Source: Lachnospiraceae bacterium AM48-27BH
Lineage (GTDB): Bacteria > Bacillota > Clostridia > Lachnospirales > Lachnospiraceae
DNA: 64,000 nucleotides
Assembly (NCBI GenBank): GCA_003478355.1
Contig: QUFC01000004.1
Coordinates: forward strand, 91,939 to 155,938
Direction of reading: 5' to 3'
Shown: piece by piece, positions 10,129 to 18,470 of the stretch
Numbering within the stretch: position 1 is the stretch's first letter
Layout: the number at the start of each line of letters is the position of its first letter
Made by a program: the position numbers and the translations under genes
The notes under the pieces: model-generated
Database searches by the model: none
Seen by the model: only the letters and a program-made list of their open reading frames with translations
What the model was told of the DNA's origin: nothing

Positions 10129-10691
10129 GTGGATACAAGCAATGTTGTTCAGGATGAACAAGCTATAGCAGAGTCTGTTGATCCAGGAATAAAGCAGCCC
10201 AAAACATATGATCAGCAACTGGAGATCATCAAATTAAAAGGGTTTGTAGTGAATAATGATACAGAATGTATTGAATTTTTAAAACAGGTGAATTATTATC
10301 GTTTTTTTCAATGGGAATGTTATCATATTTTTATGCAGATCTACAATCGGGGGATCAGAAATCTATAGCTAAAGAAGTATATGGTACATCCGTAGCATGT
10401 CTAAAAAGCTGGCTTCGTTGTATTACTGATTTGAGAAATCGTTGCGCACATTATTCAAGATTGTATGATTGGTCATTTACAGCATTGCCTAAAATGCCAA
10501 AGGGATTTGATACGCTTCAAAATAGAAAATTATTTTCACAAGTATTGGTTCTTAAACTATTATATCCAGATAAAAAAGAATGGAGTAGTAACATTATGAT
10601 AGAATTAAAGGCTGTGATAGAGGAATATGAGAATGATATATCATTAAAGCATATAGGATTTCCACAGGATTGGTATGAGCAACTTGAATGA
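10129..10691 (+). pseudogene. Abi_2 (AbiD/AbiF family) abortive-infection protein remnant
   Basis: The start at 10129 (GTG after AGGAGAAATAATT) encodes the family's N-terminus, KTYDQQLEIIKLKG followed by FLKQVNYYRF. In the intact family the next 100 or so residues form the core. Here the frame jumps at the T-run near 10303-10309 into another frame that encodes the C-terminal half, SMGMLSYFYADLQSGDQKSI ... LKSWLRCITDLRNRCAHYSR. This half keeps the RNxxAHxxR motif (RNRCAHYSR). It therefore carries an internal deletion plus a frame change, and the two pieces overlap at 10311-10368. Not functional as it stands. Intact relatives abort phage infection and carry a HEPN-type RNase motif (family knowledge). 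Confidence 0.78.
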
Positions 10692-11059
10692 TATGGGAAA
10701 GGATATGTTTGTCAGAAAAAAACACAGAAATCGTATAATTTTATGGATAAGATGAACTTAAAAAATATTAGACATATTTTCATATGCGTTTATGATTATC
10801 ATTATGTGGCTTCAGGTGTAGTGGTAGCAAAAGTAAATATCAGATATACTTATGGTATATCAGCGGGTAAGAGATGATAAGAAAGATTATCCTGAATTAT
10901 TCACGCTTTGCTATGAACGTGGCTGAAAGTAGTAATGGGCCTATAATAATGAGAATTCTGCCAACCAACTTGCCATTTGATTTTATAAATGGTAAGTTGG
11001 AGGCATAGAAAAAAGGATGTCTGGTTAAAAGGGCAATTTCAGAAAGGAGTCTGAAAAGC
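10692..11059. other. Gap between two decayed genes, with coding debris and an inverted repeat
   Basis: AT-rich, without an intact gene. Around 10847-10925 one frame reads VYQRVRDDKKDYPELFTL then CYERG and stop, which looks like coding debris. Positions 10965-10978 (CCAACTTGCCATTT) and 10987-11000 (AAATGGTAAGTTGG) make a 14-base stem with one G-T pair and an 8-base loop. No T-run follows it. An AGAAAGGAGT ribosome site for the next gene begins near 11040. Confidence 0.5.
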
Positions 11060-11750
11060 ATGGGAAGATTTGTAAATCCGGATAGCAGTGCATTTCAGGT
11101 TGCTCTAAACTCTAAAATATATGTAGATAAAACTGGTTTAATTTCATATACAAACAGTGTTCTTGATACAACAAATGCCTATATTTGCAACAGCCGTCCA
11201 CGCAGGTTTGGAAAATCTTATGCGGTCAATATGTTGGCAGCGTATTACAGTAAGGGCGCTGATTCTGAGAAAATGTTCTCTGGGTTGGCAATCAGCAGGT
11301 GTATTGATTAAAAAAACATCTGAATCAGTACGATGTGATTCATATCGATATCCAATGGTTTCTTGCGAACTGCAATGATGCGAATAAGGTGGTTGCATTT
11401 ATAACAAAGAGTGTTCTGGATGAATTGTGGGATCTTATGAGGTGATTGTGCCGCTGATCTGTATGAATTATGATGAGTTGAAGAATGCCATCATTGAGAT
11501 GCTTTCTGGATCGGAGGTAAAAGTTGATACTGCAACATTAAAAAATGATCCGGCAAAGATTCAAAATCGGGATGATGTTCTGACTTATCTGATCCATCTT
11601 GGCTATTTTGGATATAATGAAGACACAGAGATGGCATTTGTTCAAAATGAGGAGATCAGACAGGAACTCATTACAGCGGTAAAAAGCAGCAATTATGATA
11701 AAGAAAGTAAAAAACATCAATGCCTGATTGAAAAATACGATAAAAATTAA
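11060..11750 (+). pseudogene. AAA-ATPase-like / PD-(D/E)XK nuclease family remnant
   Basis: Pieces of one protein of the AAA-ATPase_like (PF09820) type, usually over 500 residues. ATG 11060 opens GRFVNPDSSAFQVALNSKIY and a Walker-A-like SRPRRFGKSYAVNMLA, stopping near 11311. A shifted frame then reads NQYDVIHIDIQWFLANCNDA and FITKSVLDEL to about 11431. It then jumps to the C-terminal region, YEVIVPLICMNYDELKNAI and NRDDVLTYLIHLGYFGYNED. The last piece (NYDKESKKHQCLIEKYDKN) looks like the family's extreme C-terminus joined directly after ITAVKSS, with the nuclease part missing. At least two internal deletions and two frame changes. Non-functional. Confidence 0.75.
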
Positions 11751-11768
11751 ATTGCCAATACAGTATGA

Positions 11769-11810
11769 GAAAGGACATCTCCTTGGATGGTGCATGAGGG
11801 ATGTCCTTTC
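11769..11810. terminator. Possible bidirectional terminator between the remnant and arcC
   Basis: GAAAGGACAT (11769-11778) and ATGTCCTTTC (11801-11810) pair perfectly and lie 22 bases beyond the arcC stop. T-tracts are poor on both sides, so termination efficiency is uncertain. Confidence 0.45.
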
Positions 11811-11831
11811 TTCGGACCATTCGAAATTAGT

Positions 11832-12764
11832 TTACTGGATCACAGTACCAGCCTTCTTTGCCATACTATCCTGTGCCTTTTCCAGAGAAGTGATAACAGC
11901 CTTTCGATGATTTCCATGAGTGACGAAATCCAAGGCAGCCTCGATCTTAGGCAGCATGGTTGCAGCCTCAAACTGTCCCTCTGCCATTAATTCTTCTGCT
12001 TCCTGCACACTTAAGGTCTCCAGAGCTTTCTGGTCCTCTTTTCCATAGTTCACATATACATTCGGTACATCGGTTAAGATCAGAAGGACATCTGCGTCCA
12101 CTTCCTTTGCCAGAAGTCCAGCCGCGAGATCTTTCTCAATCACCGCACTGGCGCCTTTCAGCCGGTATCCCTGCTCCATCACCGGGATTCCACCGCCGCC
12201 ACAGGCGATCACAATCTGATCTGCATCTAAAACAGCCTTGATCACATCCCCTTCTACGATGGAAACTGGCTTCGGGGAAGCCACAACCCTGCGGTAGCCC
12301 TTTCCAGGAACCTCTTCCACAAAATTACCCTTGTCTTCTTCAGCCTTTGCATCTTCTGCACTCATGTAACGTCCGATGGCTTTGGCAGGTGTATAGAACG
12401 CCTCATCGTAAGGGTTCACCATCACCTGAGTCAGAATGGAGGCCACTGGCTTGTAGATGCCTCTGCGGATCAGTTCGGTGCGAATCGCATTCTGAAGGTC
12501 ATAGCCGATGTAGCCCTGGCTCATGGCAGAGCAGACGGACATAGGAGCGGAAGTGTAGCCTTCATGCTGTTTGCCAAATTCGTTCATTGCTGTGTGGATC
12601 ATGCCTAACTGAGGTGCGTTGCTGTGGACAACAGCTACCTGCCAGCCGTCCTGGATAAAATCAGCGATCATTTTGGATGTTTTTGCAGCTGCTTCTTTCT
12701 GCTCCGGAAGATTGGTTCCAAGAGCATTATGGCCTAATGCCATGACGATACGCTTTTTTGCCAT
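11832..12764 (-). CDS. arcC: Carbamate kinase
   Basis: Interconverts carbamoyl phosphate plus ADP with carbamate plus ATP, normally making ATP in arginine deiminase or purine/agmatine degradation. The N-terminus RIVMALGHNALGTNL, VVHSNAPQLGM, and VIACGGGGIPVM followed by EKDLAAGLLA are characteristic of the amino-acid kinase family. Length 310 is typical. GAGGAA lies 9 bases before the ATG at 12764. No arcA or arcB is present; the nearest related genes are carAB, on the other side of the decayed patch. Whether it has a catabolic partner elsewhere cannot be seen here. Confidence 0.95.
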   Translation of the reverse strand: MAKKRIVMALGHNALGTNLPEQKEAAAKTSKMIADFIQDGWQVAVVHSNAPQLGMIHTAMNEFGKQHEGYTSAPMSVCSAMSQGYIGYDLQNAIRTELIRRGIYKPVASILTQVMVNPYDEAFYTPAKAIGRYMSAEDAKAEEDKGNFVEEVPGKGYRRVVASPKPVSIVEGDVIKAVLDADQIVIACGGGGIPVMEQGYRLKGASAVIEKDLAAGLLAKEVDADVLLILTDVPNVYVNYGKEDQKALETLSVQEAEELMAEGQFEAATMLPKIEAALDFVTHGNHRKAVITSLEKAQDSMAKKAGTVIQ

Positions 12765-13146
12765 ATTCGGTTCCTCACTTATCTAAATTTTGTGATAATA
12801 CAGTCCATGCAGGTAAGAACCTTGAGGGTTGCTGTTTACGCAACGCGTGAACTGTAACCCTTGAAGGAATGATTTGGGTCTGCATAGTTAGGGATATGTT
12901 GGGGTCAAAAGCTTTTGACCCCTCTGATACCGGATTGCTCTGCACTACGTGCTCCCGCAATTCTCAAAAATTCTCCTGCAAGCAAGCTTGCGTCGAACTT
13001 CTGACCTTGGGACCCTGGTATCTTAGGAATATTATAGAATTTTTACAGAAAAAATGCAATAATAGAGGAAAGGAAAATGTGCAGATTAGAAAGAGGACGT
13101 TTCTGTTTGCGCAATGCGTGAACAGTAACGAAAAAGAGGAGACAAG
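12765..13146. repeat. Gap with palindromic repeats between arcC and the CPBP gene
   Basis: A 382-base gap rich in symmetric sequence. Two copies of a 31-base palindromic unit (12828-12858 and 13099-13129) match at 27 of 31 positions; its arms are like GTTTCTGTTTGCGC and GCGTGAACAGTAAC around a 3-base loop. At 12901-12922 there is a perfect loopless 22-base palindrome, GGGGTCAAAAG followed by its reverse complement. GATACC (12926) and GGTATC (13017) bracket a further stretch of about 97 bases that contains GCAAGCTTGC. A reading frame at 12869-13225 crosses these repeats and is not credible. Confidence 0.65.
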
Positions 13147-13899
13147 ATGGGAAAAGGCAGTTGGAGTGGAATCTGGGAAATGTTTGCAGCCCTGGTGTTT
13201 TATGACCTGGTTACGACAATGGTGATGATCATGTGGAAGGATGGAGAGGTTCTGGCAGTGCAGTGCGTATCGGCGCTGGTGGCGGGAGCGGTGTTCCTGT
13301 TCTTTTATATAAGAAAAAAGAAAGCAGAACAGAGGGGAGAGCCAGTTGAAAAAAAGGTCTGGAAAAACCATCTGTCATGTTTCCAGATCATATCTCTTGC
13401 CATGTTCGGAATTGTTTTAAGTCTGTCCATCAACGGCCTGATTGATCAGATTCATTTAAAATCCATATTCCCAGGCTACCGTCAGACCGCCCAGGCAATC
13501 GCCGCACCTCCCTTATGGCTTCAGATCCTGGCAGCGGGAGTGGTGATTCCATGGACAGAAGAACTGATTTTCCGGGGCTTTGGTTTCTCGCAGCTGCGGC
13601 AATTTCATTCCTTCTGGACAGCCGCCGGGATTTCGGCACTTGCTTTCGGTGTTTATCATGGAAATGTGGTACAGGGCCTTTATGCAGCTGTGATCGGTCT
13701 GTTTCTTAGCTGGGTCATGGAAAAGAAAGGTTGTTTTATCGCCCCGTGGCTGGTACACGTATCTGCAAATTTAACTTCCGTTCTGGGTGGAAATGTGGTA
13801 AAGTTAAAAGAGTGGACTGTGGGCGTCAGTATCATGCTTCTGGTAATCCTGGTTTGGATCATAGAAAAGAGCAGCCGTCTGACAGACACGCATCATTAG
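13147..13899 (+). CDS. CPBP family intramembrane metalloprotease
   Basis: An Abi/CAAX-protease family membrane protein of 250 residues. The three family motifs are present: EExxxR as TEELIFRGFG (Glu138/Glu139), FxxxH as LAFGVYHGN, and HxxxN as LVHVSANL. Several hydrophobic segments (FLFFYIRKKK near 60, IISLAMFGIVLSLSING near 83, and the final IMLLVILVWIIEK) place it in the membrane. Family roles include prenyl-protein-type processing and bacteriocin immunity; nothing here identifies the substrate. The start ATG follows AGGAGACAAG. Confidence 0.88.
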   Translation: MGKGSWSGIWEMFAALVFYDLVTTMVMIMWKDGEVLAVQCVSALVAGAVFLFFYIRKKKAEQRGEPVEKKVWKNHLSCFQIISLAMFGIVLSLSINGLIDQIHLKSIFPGYRQTAQAIAAPPLWLQILAAGVVIPWTEELIFRGFGFSQLRQFHSFWTAAGISALAFGVYHGNVVQGLYAAVIGLFLSWVMEKKGCFIAPWLVHVSANLTSVLGGNVVKLKEWTVGVSIMLLVILVWIIEKSSRLTDTHH

Positions 13900-13906
13900 A
13901 AAATGA

Positions 13907-13941
13907 GTAATGGTTCAGCAGGTCTTGTACTGGATCGTTAC
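13907..13941. repeat. Dispersed palindromic repeat, family A (short copy)
   Basis: GTAATGGTTCAGCAGG ... CTGGATCGTTAC. The two ends are imperfect inverted repeats. The core TTCAGCAGGTCT recurs at 37915, 41196 (opposite strand), 45790 and 19770-19792. Confidence 0.6.
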
Positions 13942-13971
13942 AAAAAGGAACGCAAGGAGGTATTGTAAAAA

Positions 13972-14991
13972 GTGAAGTTATTATCCGTAGCAATCCCCTG
14001 TTATAATTCAGAAGCTTATATGAGACACTGCATCGACACCCTGCTAACCGGCGGCGATGAAGTGGAGATCCTGATCGTGGACGATGGTTCCACCAAGGAC
14101 CGTACCCCGGAGATTGCCGATGAATATGAAAAAAATTATCCGGGCATCTGCAGGGCCATCCATCAGGAAAATGGCGGACATGGCGAGGCAGTCAACGCAG
14201 GACTCCGGAATGCCCAGGGCATTTATTACAAGGTTGTAGACAGTGACGACTGGGTGGACGAGAATGCTTATAAAGAAGTGCTTGCCACACTGAGACGGTT
14301 TGTCTATGGCAACCAGACTCTGGATATGCTGATCTGCAATTTCGTTTACGAGAAGCAGGGAGCGAAGCATAAAAAGGTGATGAATTACCATACAGCACTG
14401 CCAAAAGACCAGATTTTTACCTGGAAAGATGTGAAGGTATTCATGCTGGGACAGTACATTCTCATGCATTCGGTCATTTACCGGACCGAGCTTCTGCGTC
14501 AGTGCAATTTTGAGCTGCCGAAGCACACGTTCTATGTAGATAATATTTTTGTGTTCCAGCCGCTTCCATATGTGAAGACTATGTACTATCTGGATGTGAA
14601 TTTTTACCGGTATTTTATCGGACGTACCGATCAGTCAGTTAATGAGACGGTGATGATCGGCCGTATCGACCAGCAGATCCGGGTAACAAAGCTGATGCTG
14701 GATTACTATGAGAATTCCAGGATCACCAGCCACAAGCTGCGTCATTACATGGTGCGTTACCTGGAGATCATGATGGTCATCTGTTCCATTCTCGCCATCA
14801 AGTCCGGAACCGATGAAAATATGGCTAAGAAGAAGGAATTATGGGAATCTGTGAAGAAGAAAGATATTTTCCTGTATATGCGCCTGCGTTACGGTTTCCT
14901 TGGTCAGAGTATGAATCTTCCTGGAAAGGGCGGACGCCAGGTGTCCATCGCCGGATACAAGATCAGCCAGAAGTTCTTTGGATTTAACTAA
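13972..14991 (+). CDS. Family 2 glycosyltransferase
   Basis: GT-A fold inverting glycosyltransferase of 339 residues. It has the classic start LLSVAIPCYNSEAYMRHCID, EILIVDDGSTKD and the metal/nucleotide-binding VVDSDDWVDE (about residue 89). Residues about 200-339 form a helical C-terminal part without transmembrane segments, so it is probably cytosolic or peripheral. The start is a GTG at 13972, preceded by AAGGAGGTATTGTAAAAA. No polysaccharide cluster surrounds it; the acceptor is unknown. Followed by a strong terminator. Confidence 0.92.
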   Translation: MKLLSVAIPCYNSEAYMRHCIDTLLTGGDEVEILIVDDGSTKDRTPEIADEYEKNYPGICRAIHQENGGHGEAVNAGLRNAQGIYYKVVDSDDWVDENAYKEVLATLRRFVYGNQTLDMLICNFVYEKQGAKHKKVMNYHTALPKDQIFTWKDVKVFMLGQYILMHSVIYRTELLRQCNFELPKHTFYVDNIFVFQPLPYVKTMYYLDVNFYRYFIGRTDQSVNETVMIGRIDQQIRVTKLMLDYYENSRITSHKLRHYMVRYLEIMMVICSILAIKSGTDENMAKKKELWESVKKKDIFLYMRLRYGFLGQSMNLPGKGGRQVSIAGYKISQKFFGFN

Positions 14992-15011
14992 ACAGGTCGA
15001 AAAAAGAGAGG

Positions 15012-15042
15012 GAGCCACAATATTTTTATTGTGGCTCTTTCA
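15012..15042 (+). terminator. Terminator after the glycosyltransferase
   Basis: GAGCCACAATA and TATTGTGGCTC form a perfect 11-base-pair stem with a TTTT loop, followed by TTTC. Confidence 0.88.
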
Positions 15043-15193
15043 AGTATATTGATGATTGCAAACAGGGACAAACAGGCGTATATTGAATGCAGAAAATGAA
15101 AACAGGAGGCAGCAATGGGGCTGCAAAGAGAGAAATGACAGGTTCCGGATGAAGCTGTTCTTTCTATTTTTTTGCGCCGAAAGCTGAAAAAAT

Positions 15194-16060
15194 ATGTCAC
15201 GAGAGTTTAAAAGTCCAGTTACAAAGAATCTGTGGGAGTATGCGGTAGTGACCGTCAGCACCCTGATCATGGTGTTTGGAAATTATTTCTTCAAGTTCCC
15301 CAATAACTTTGCCTTTGGCGGGATCACTGGTTTTTCCACCATCGTCAGCGCTTTGACGAAGCTTTCAGCGTCCCAGTTTACCTTTATTGCCAACATGGTC
15401 CTGCTTGTTATGGGCTTTATTTTCATCGGAAAAGGCTTTGGCATGAAGACTGTCTATTCCAGCGTTCTGATGTCGCTTGCATTGGGAGCCATGGATCGAT
15501 GGTTTCCGATGGGAAAGCCATTGACGGATCAGCCGATCCTGGAACTGGTATTTGCCGTATTTCTTCCGGCAGTAGGTTCTGCGCTGTTATTTAACGTTGG
15601 TGCGTCCAGTGGTGGAACAGATATTATCGCCATGATCTTTAAAAAATACACCAGTTTCAATATTGGAACCATGCTGCTGCTGGTGGACTGTTTCTCCGTT
15701 CTGATGGCATTTGTGGTATTTGATGTGACCACCGGACTCTTTTCTACTCTTGGTCTTATCGGCAAATCCCTGATGATCGACGGAGTGATCGAGAATATTA
15801 ATCTGTGTAAGTGCTTTAATATCGTATGTGATAATCCGGAACCGATCTGTGATTTCATCATCAAAGAATTAAACCGCAGCGCCACTGTTTATCAGGCCCA
15901 GGGCGCATTTACCCACCATCGCAAGACGGTGATCATGACTACCATGCGCCGCAGCCAGGCTGTAAAGCTGAGAAACTTTATCCGCCAGGCAGAGCCGACT
16001 GCATTTATGCTGATCTCCAACTCCAGCGAGATCATCGGTAAGGGATTTTTATCAAACTAA
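15194..16060 (+). CDS. YitT family membrane protein (DUF161/DUF2179)
   Basis: A 288-residue protein. The N-terminal 200 residues are a five- or six-helix membrane domain of the YitT type (VVTVSTLIMVFGNYFFKFPN, NFAFGGITGFSTIVSAL, NVGASSGGTDIIAMIFKKYT). The C-terminus (ATVYQAQGAFTHHRKTVIMT followed by SNSSEIIGKGF) is the DUF2179 soluble domain. Family members are conserved membrane proteins of uncertain transport function. The ribosome site is weak (GCTGAAAAAAT), so translation may be low. About 190 bases separate it from the preceding gene, which ends in a terminator. Confidence 0.9.
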   Translation: MSREFKSPVTKNLWEYAVVTVSTLIMVFGNYFFKFPNNFAFGGITGFSTIVSALTKLSASQFTFIANMVLLVMGFIFIGKGFGMKTVYSSVLMSLALGAMDRWFPMGKPLTDQPILELVFAVFLPAVGSALLFNVGASSGGTDIIAMIFKKYTSFNIGTMLLLVDCFSVLMAFVVFDVTTGLFSTLGLIGKSLMIDGVIENINLCKCFNIVCDNPEPICDFIIKELNRSATVYQAQGAFTHHRKTVIMTTMRRSQAVKLRNFIRQAEPTAFMLISNSSEIIGKGFLSN

Positions 16061-16099
16061 TGCTTCATCACCAGACAGAAACGGGAGGTTCATTTTAAT

Positions 16100-17416
16100 A
16101 TGAAACAGATATTTCGGACATCTGATCTTGATGTCTGCAGAGATGGAAAAACACTGGTAACAGAAAAATTACAGGAACTGATTGACCTGGCAGCCCAGGC
16201 CAGGGGAATTGCGCTGCTGGAAAAAGGTACTTATCTGACGGCGGCACTGTATCTGAAAAGTCATATGGAACTGCAGTTTGAAGAAGGAGCTGTGCTTCTG
16301 GGAACCACGGATGAAGAGCAGTATCCGGTAGTGCCGACGAGAGCGGCCGGAATTGAGATGGACTGGTATCCGGGAATTTTAAACTGTGATGGTCAGACGG
16401 ATGTGGTGATCAGCGGTCCTGGCATGATCGATGGTCAGGGAGAGTACTGGTGGAATAAATACTGGGGCGAAGACCAGAAGGGCGGCATGCGAAAAGAGTA
16501 TGATGCGAAAGGACTTCGCTGGGCCTGTGATTATGACTGTATGAGAGTCCGGAATCTGGTGGTTATGGGATCAGATCATGTGACCATCAGGGATATCACC
16601 TCTTACAGATCCGGCTTCTGGAATGTGCATATCTGCTATAGCAGCCAGATCCATGTGGATGGAATCAAGATTGCGGGATGTGGAAAGAGCAGTCCAAGCA
16701 CCGATGGAATTGATATCGATTCCTGTGATCATGTGCTGGTGGAGAATTGCGAGACTTCCTGCAATGATGACAGCATCTGTATCAAATCGGGAAGAGATGC
16801 GGATGGCTACCGTGTGGGACGTCCATGTCATCATATCACGGTACAGAACTGTAAGATTCATGCCGGATTTGGCGTGACGATCGGAAGTGAGGTATCTGGC
16901 GGCGTCCATGACATTCTCTTAAAACAGCTCCAATATCATGGAACTGATTGCGGTTTCCGGATCAAATCTTCTCTGCCAAGAAGAGGATATATCCGGAATG
17001 TGCTGGTGGAAGACCTTCAGATGGTCAATGTGAAGTATCCGTTCCATTTCTGTCTCAACTGGAATCCGGCCTACAGCTACTGTGATCTGCCGGAGGACTA
17101 CCAGGGAGAAGTGCCGGATAGCTGGAGAAAATTATTGGAAAAATTGCCGGAAAGCGTTCCGCTTACCCAGGTCAGTGATATCACCATCCGGAATGTAGAA
17201 GCCAGATGTGAGGATGATTACGAAGGAATCAGCCGCGCTTTTCATATCGAGGGCTATGCCCAGATGCCGATCAGCCAGATCCGGTTTGAACATGTGAAAT
17301 TGGATTGTAAGGAATTTGGCGTGATCAATTATGTAAAAGACATGGAATGGGACCAGGTACAGGTGTCAGTGTCCGAGGAGCGGAACGCGGCAAATGATGA
17401 TTATGATAACCGATAG
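16100..17416 (+). CDS. Glycoside hydrolase family 28 protein (polygalacturonase-like)
   Basis: Right-handed beta-helix hydrolase of 438 residues acting on pectin-type substrates. The catalytic region is recognisable: SPSTDGIDIDSCDHV (Asp202), CNDDSICIKSGRD (Asp223/Asp224) and FRIKSS. The usual GHG histidine motif before IGSE reads HAGFGVTIGSE, so the catalytic His position is unusual. No signal peptide is visible (MKQIFRTSDLDVC), which suggests action on imported oligosaccharides inside the cell. Preceded by GGGAGGTTC. No second pectin gene is adjacent. Exo- versus endo-activity and galacturonan versus rhamnogalacturonan preference cannot be decided. Confidence 0.9.
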   Translation: MKQIFRTSDLDVCRDGKTLVTEKLQELIDLAAQARGIALLEKGTYLTAALYLKSHMELQFEEGAVLLGTTDEEQYPVVPTRAAGIEMDWYPGILNCDGQTDVVISGPGMIDGQGEYWWNKYWGEDQKGGMRKEYDAKGLRWACDYDCMRVRNLVVMGSDHVTIRDITSYRSGFWNVHICYSSQIHVDGIKIAGCGKSSPSTDGIDIDSCDHVLVENCETSCNDDSICIKSGRDADGYRVGRPCHHITVQNCKIHAGFGVTIGSEVSGGVHDILLKQLQYHGTDCGFRIKSSLPRRGYIRNVLVEDLQMVNVKYPFHFCLNWNPAYSYCDLPEDYQGEVPDSWRKLLEKLPESVPLTQVSDITIRNVEARCEDDYEGISRAFHIEGYAQMPISQIRFEHVKLDCKEFGVINYVKDMEWDQVQVSVSEERNAANDDYDNR

Positions 17417-17445
17417 ATTTCACGCGATGTTTGTGTGTATTCCTA

Positions 17446-17474
17446 TTCCAATCCAAGCTCCAATATGCTATAAT
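17446..17474 (+). promoter_or_regulatory. Putative promoter of the PfkB kinase gene
   Basis: Extended -10 TGCTATAAT (TATAAT 17469-17474), with a weak -35 TTCCAA 17 bases upstream. Confidence 0.5.
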
Positions 17475-17531
17475 TAAAAATCGTGTTATAGCCAGATAAA
17501 AACAAAGTAAAATAGAGAGGTACGAAGGAGC

Positions 17532-18467
17532 ATGGCGGTTAATAAGAATGGAATCGTGGTAATGGGAGCTGTTTTTGTGGATATCAAGGGGTTCCCGGAT
17601 GATGTTTATATTCCAGATGGAAGAAATGCTGGAAAGGTAGAGTATATCCATGGAGGTGTCAGCCGGAACGTAGTAGAGGATATTGCCAACATGGAGCTGC
17701 GCCCGACCTTTTTAAGTATTGTGGATGAGTCTGCGCTGGGTGATGCAGTTGTCCGCAAGCTGAATAACCATAAGGTAAATACCGAATATATCCAGTCTGC
17801 GCCCAATGGCATGGGAACCTGGCTGGCAGTGTTTGATAACAACGGCGATCTGGCGGGATCGATTTCCCAGAGACCGGATCTGATGCCGCTGCTTGACGTT
17901 CTGGCGAAAAAGGGTGACGAGATCTTTGCCAATGCGGATTCGATCATCATCGAGGTGGATGTGGATAAGGAGATCGTGAAAAAGGTAGTAGAGCTGTGCG
18001 AGAAGCATCAGAAGAAGCTGTACGGTGTGGTCAGCAATATGAGTATCGCTGTGGAACGTCGAGATTTCCTTCAGAAGTTTGACTGCTTTATCTGCAACCA
18101 GTTAGAAGCCGGCATGTTCTTTGCGGATGATTTCAGTGAGACTGCCCCAAAGGAGCTGGCTGAGATCCTGGCGAAGAAGCTTCAGCTTGCCAAGATCCCA
18201 TCTATGGTTGTGACCATGGGAGGCGCAGGCTCGGTCTATGCAGATATGAAGGGGAAGAAGGGCTTCTGCCCGGCGAAAAAGGTACAGGTAAAGGACACCA
18301 CAGGAGCGGGTGATGCTTTCTGCGCAGGTGTTTCCAGTGGCCTGACCTATGGCAAGACATTGGCGGAATCAGTAGAGATCGGAACCAGACTGGCAGCATC
18401 CGTGATCACCTCTTCCGAGAATGTGTGCCCGCGTTTTCTTCCCGGAGAACTTGGAATCGAGGCATAA
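17532..18467 (+). CDS. PfkB family carbohydrate/nucleoside kinase
   Basis: Ribokinase-fold kinase of 311 residues. GGVSRNVVEDIAN near residue 38 is the substrate-site signature, and VKDTTGAGDAFCAGVSSGL (about 253) is the PfkB signature 2 with the catalytic Asp. The N-terminal pattern (GGVSRN, LSIVDESALGD) is closer to pseudouridine kinase-like members than to fructokinases, but no psuG glycosidase is adjacent, so the substrate is left open. The start ATG follows GAAGGAGC. The next gene starts 4 bases after its stop, indicating an operon with the permease. Confidence 0.85.
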   Translation: MAVNKNGIVVMGAVFVDIKGFPDDVYIPDGRNAGKVEYIHGGVSRNVVEDIANMELRPTFLSIVDESALGDAVVRKLNNHKVNTEYIQSAPNGMGTWLAVFDNNGDLAGSISQRPDLMPLLDVLAKKGDEIFANADSIIIEVDVDKEIVKKVVELCEKHQKKLYGVVSNMSIAVERRDFLQKFDCFICNQLEAGMFFADDFSETAPKELAEILAKKLQLAKIPSMVVTMGGAGSVYADMKGKKGFCPAKKVQVKDTTGAGDAFCAGVSSGLTYGKTLAESVEIGTRLAASVITSSENVCPRFLPGELGIEA

Positions 18468-18470
18468 AAC

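Noticed and set aside
12869..13225. Plus-strand frame of 118 codons
   Set aside because: It runs through palindromic repeats and into the CPBP gene and has no plausible product.
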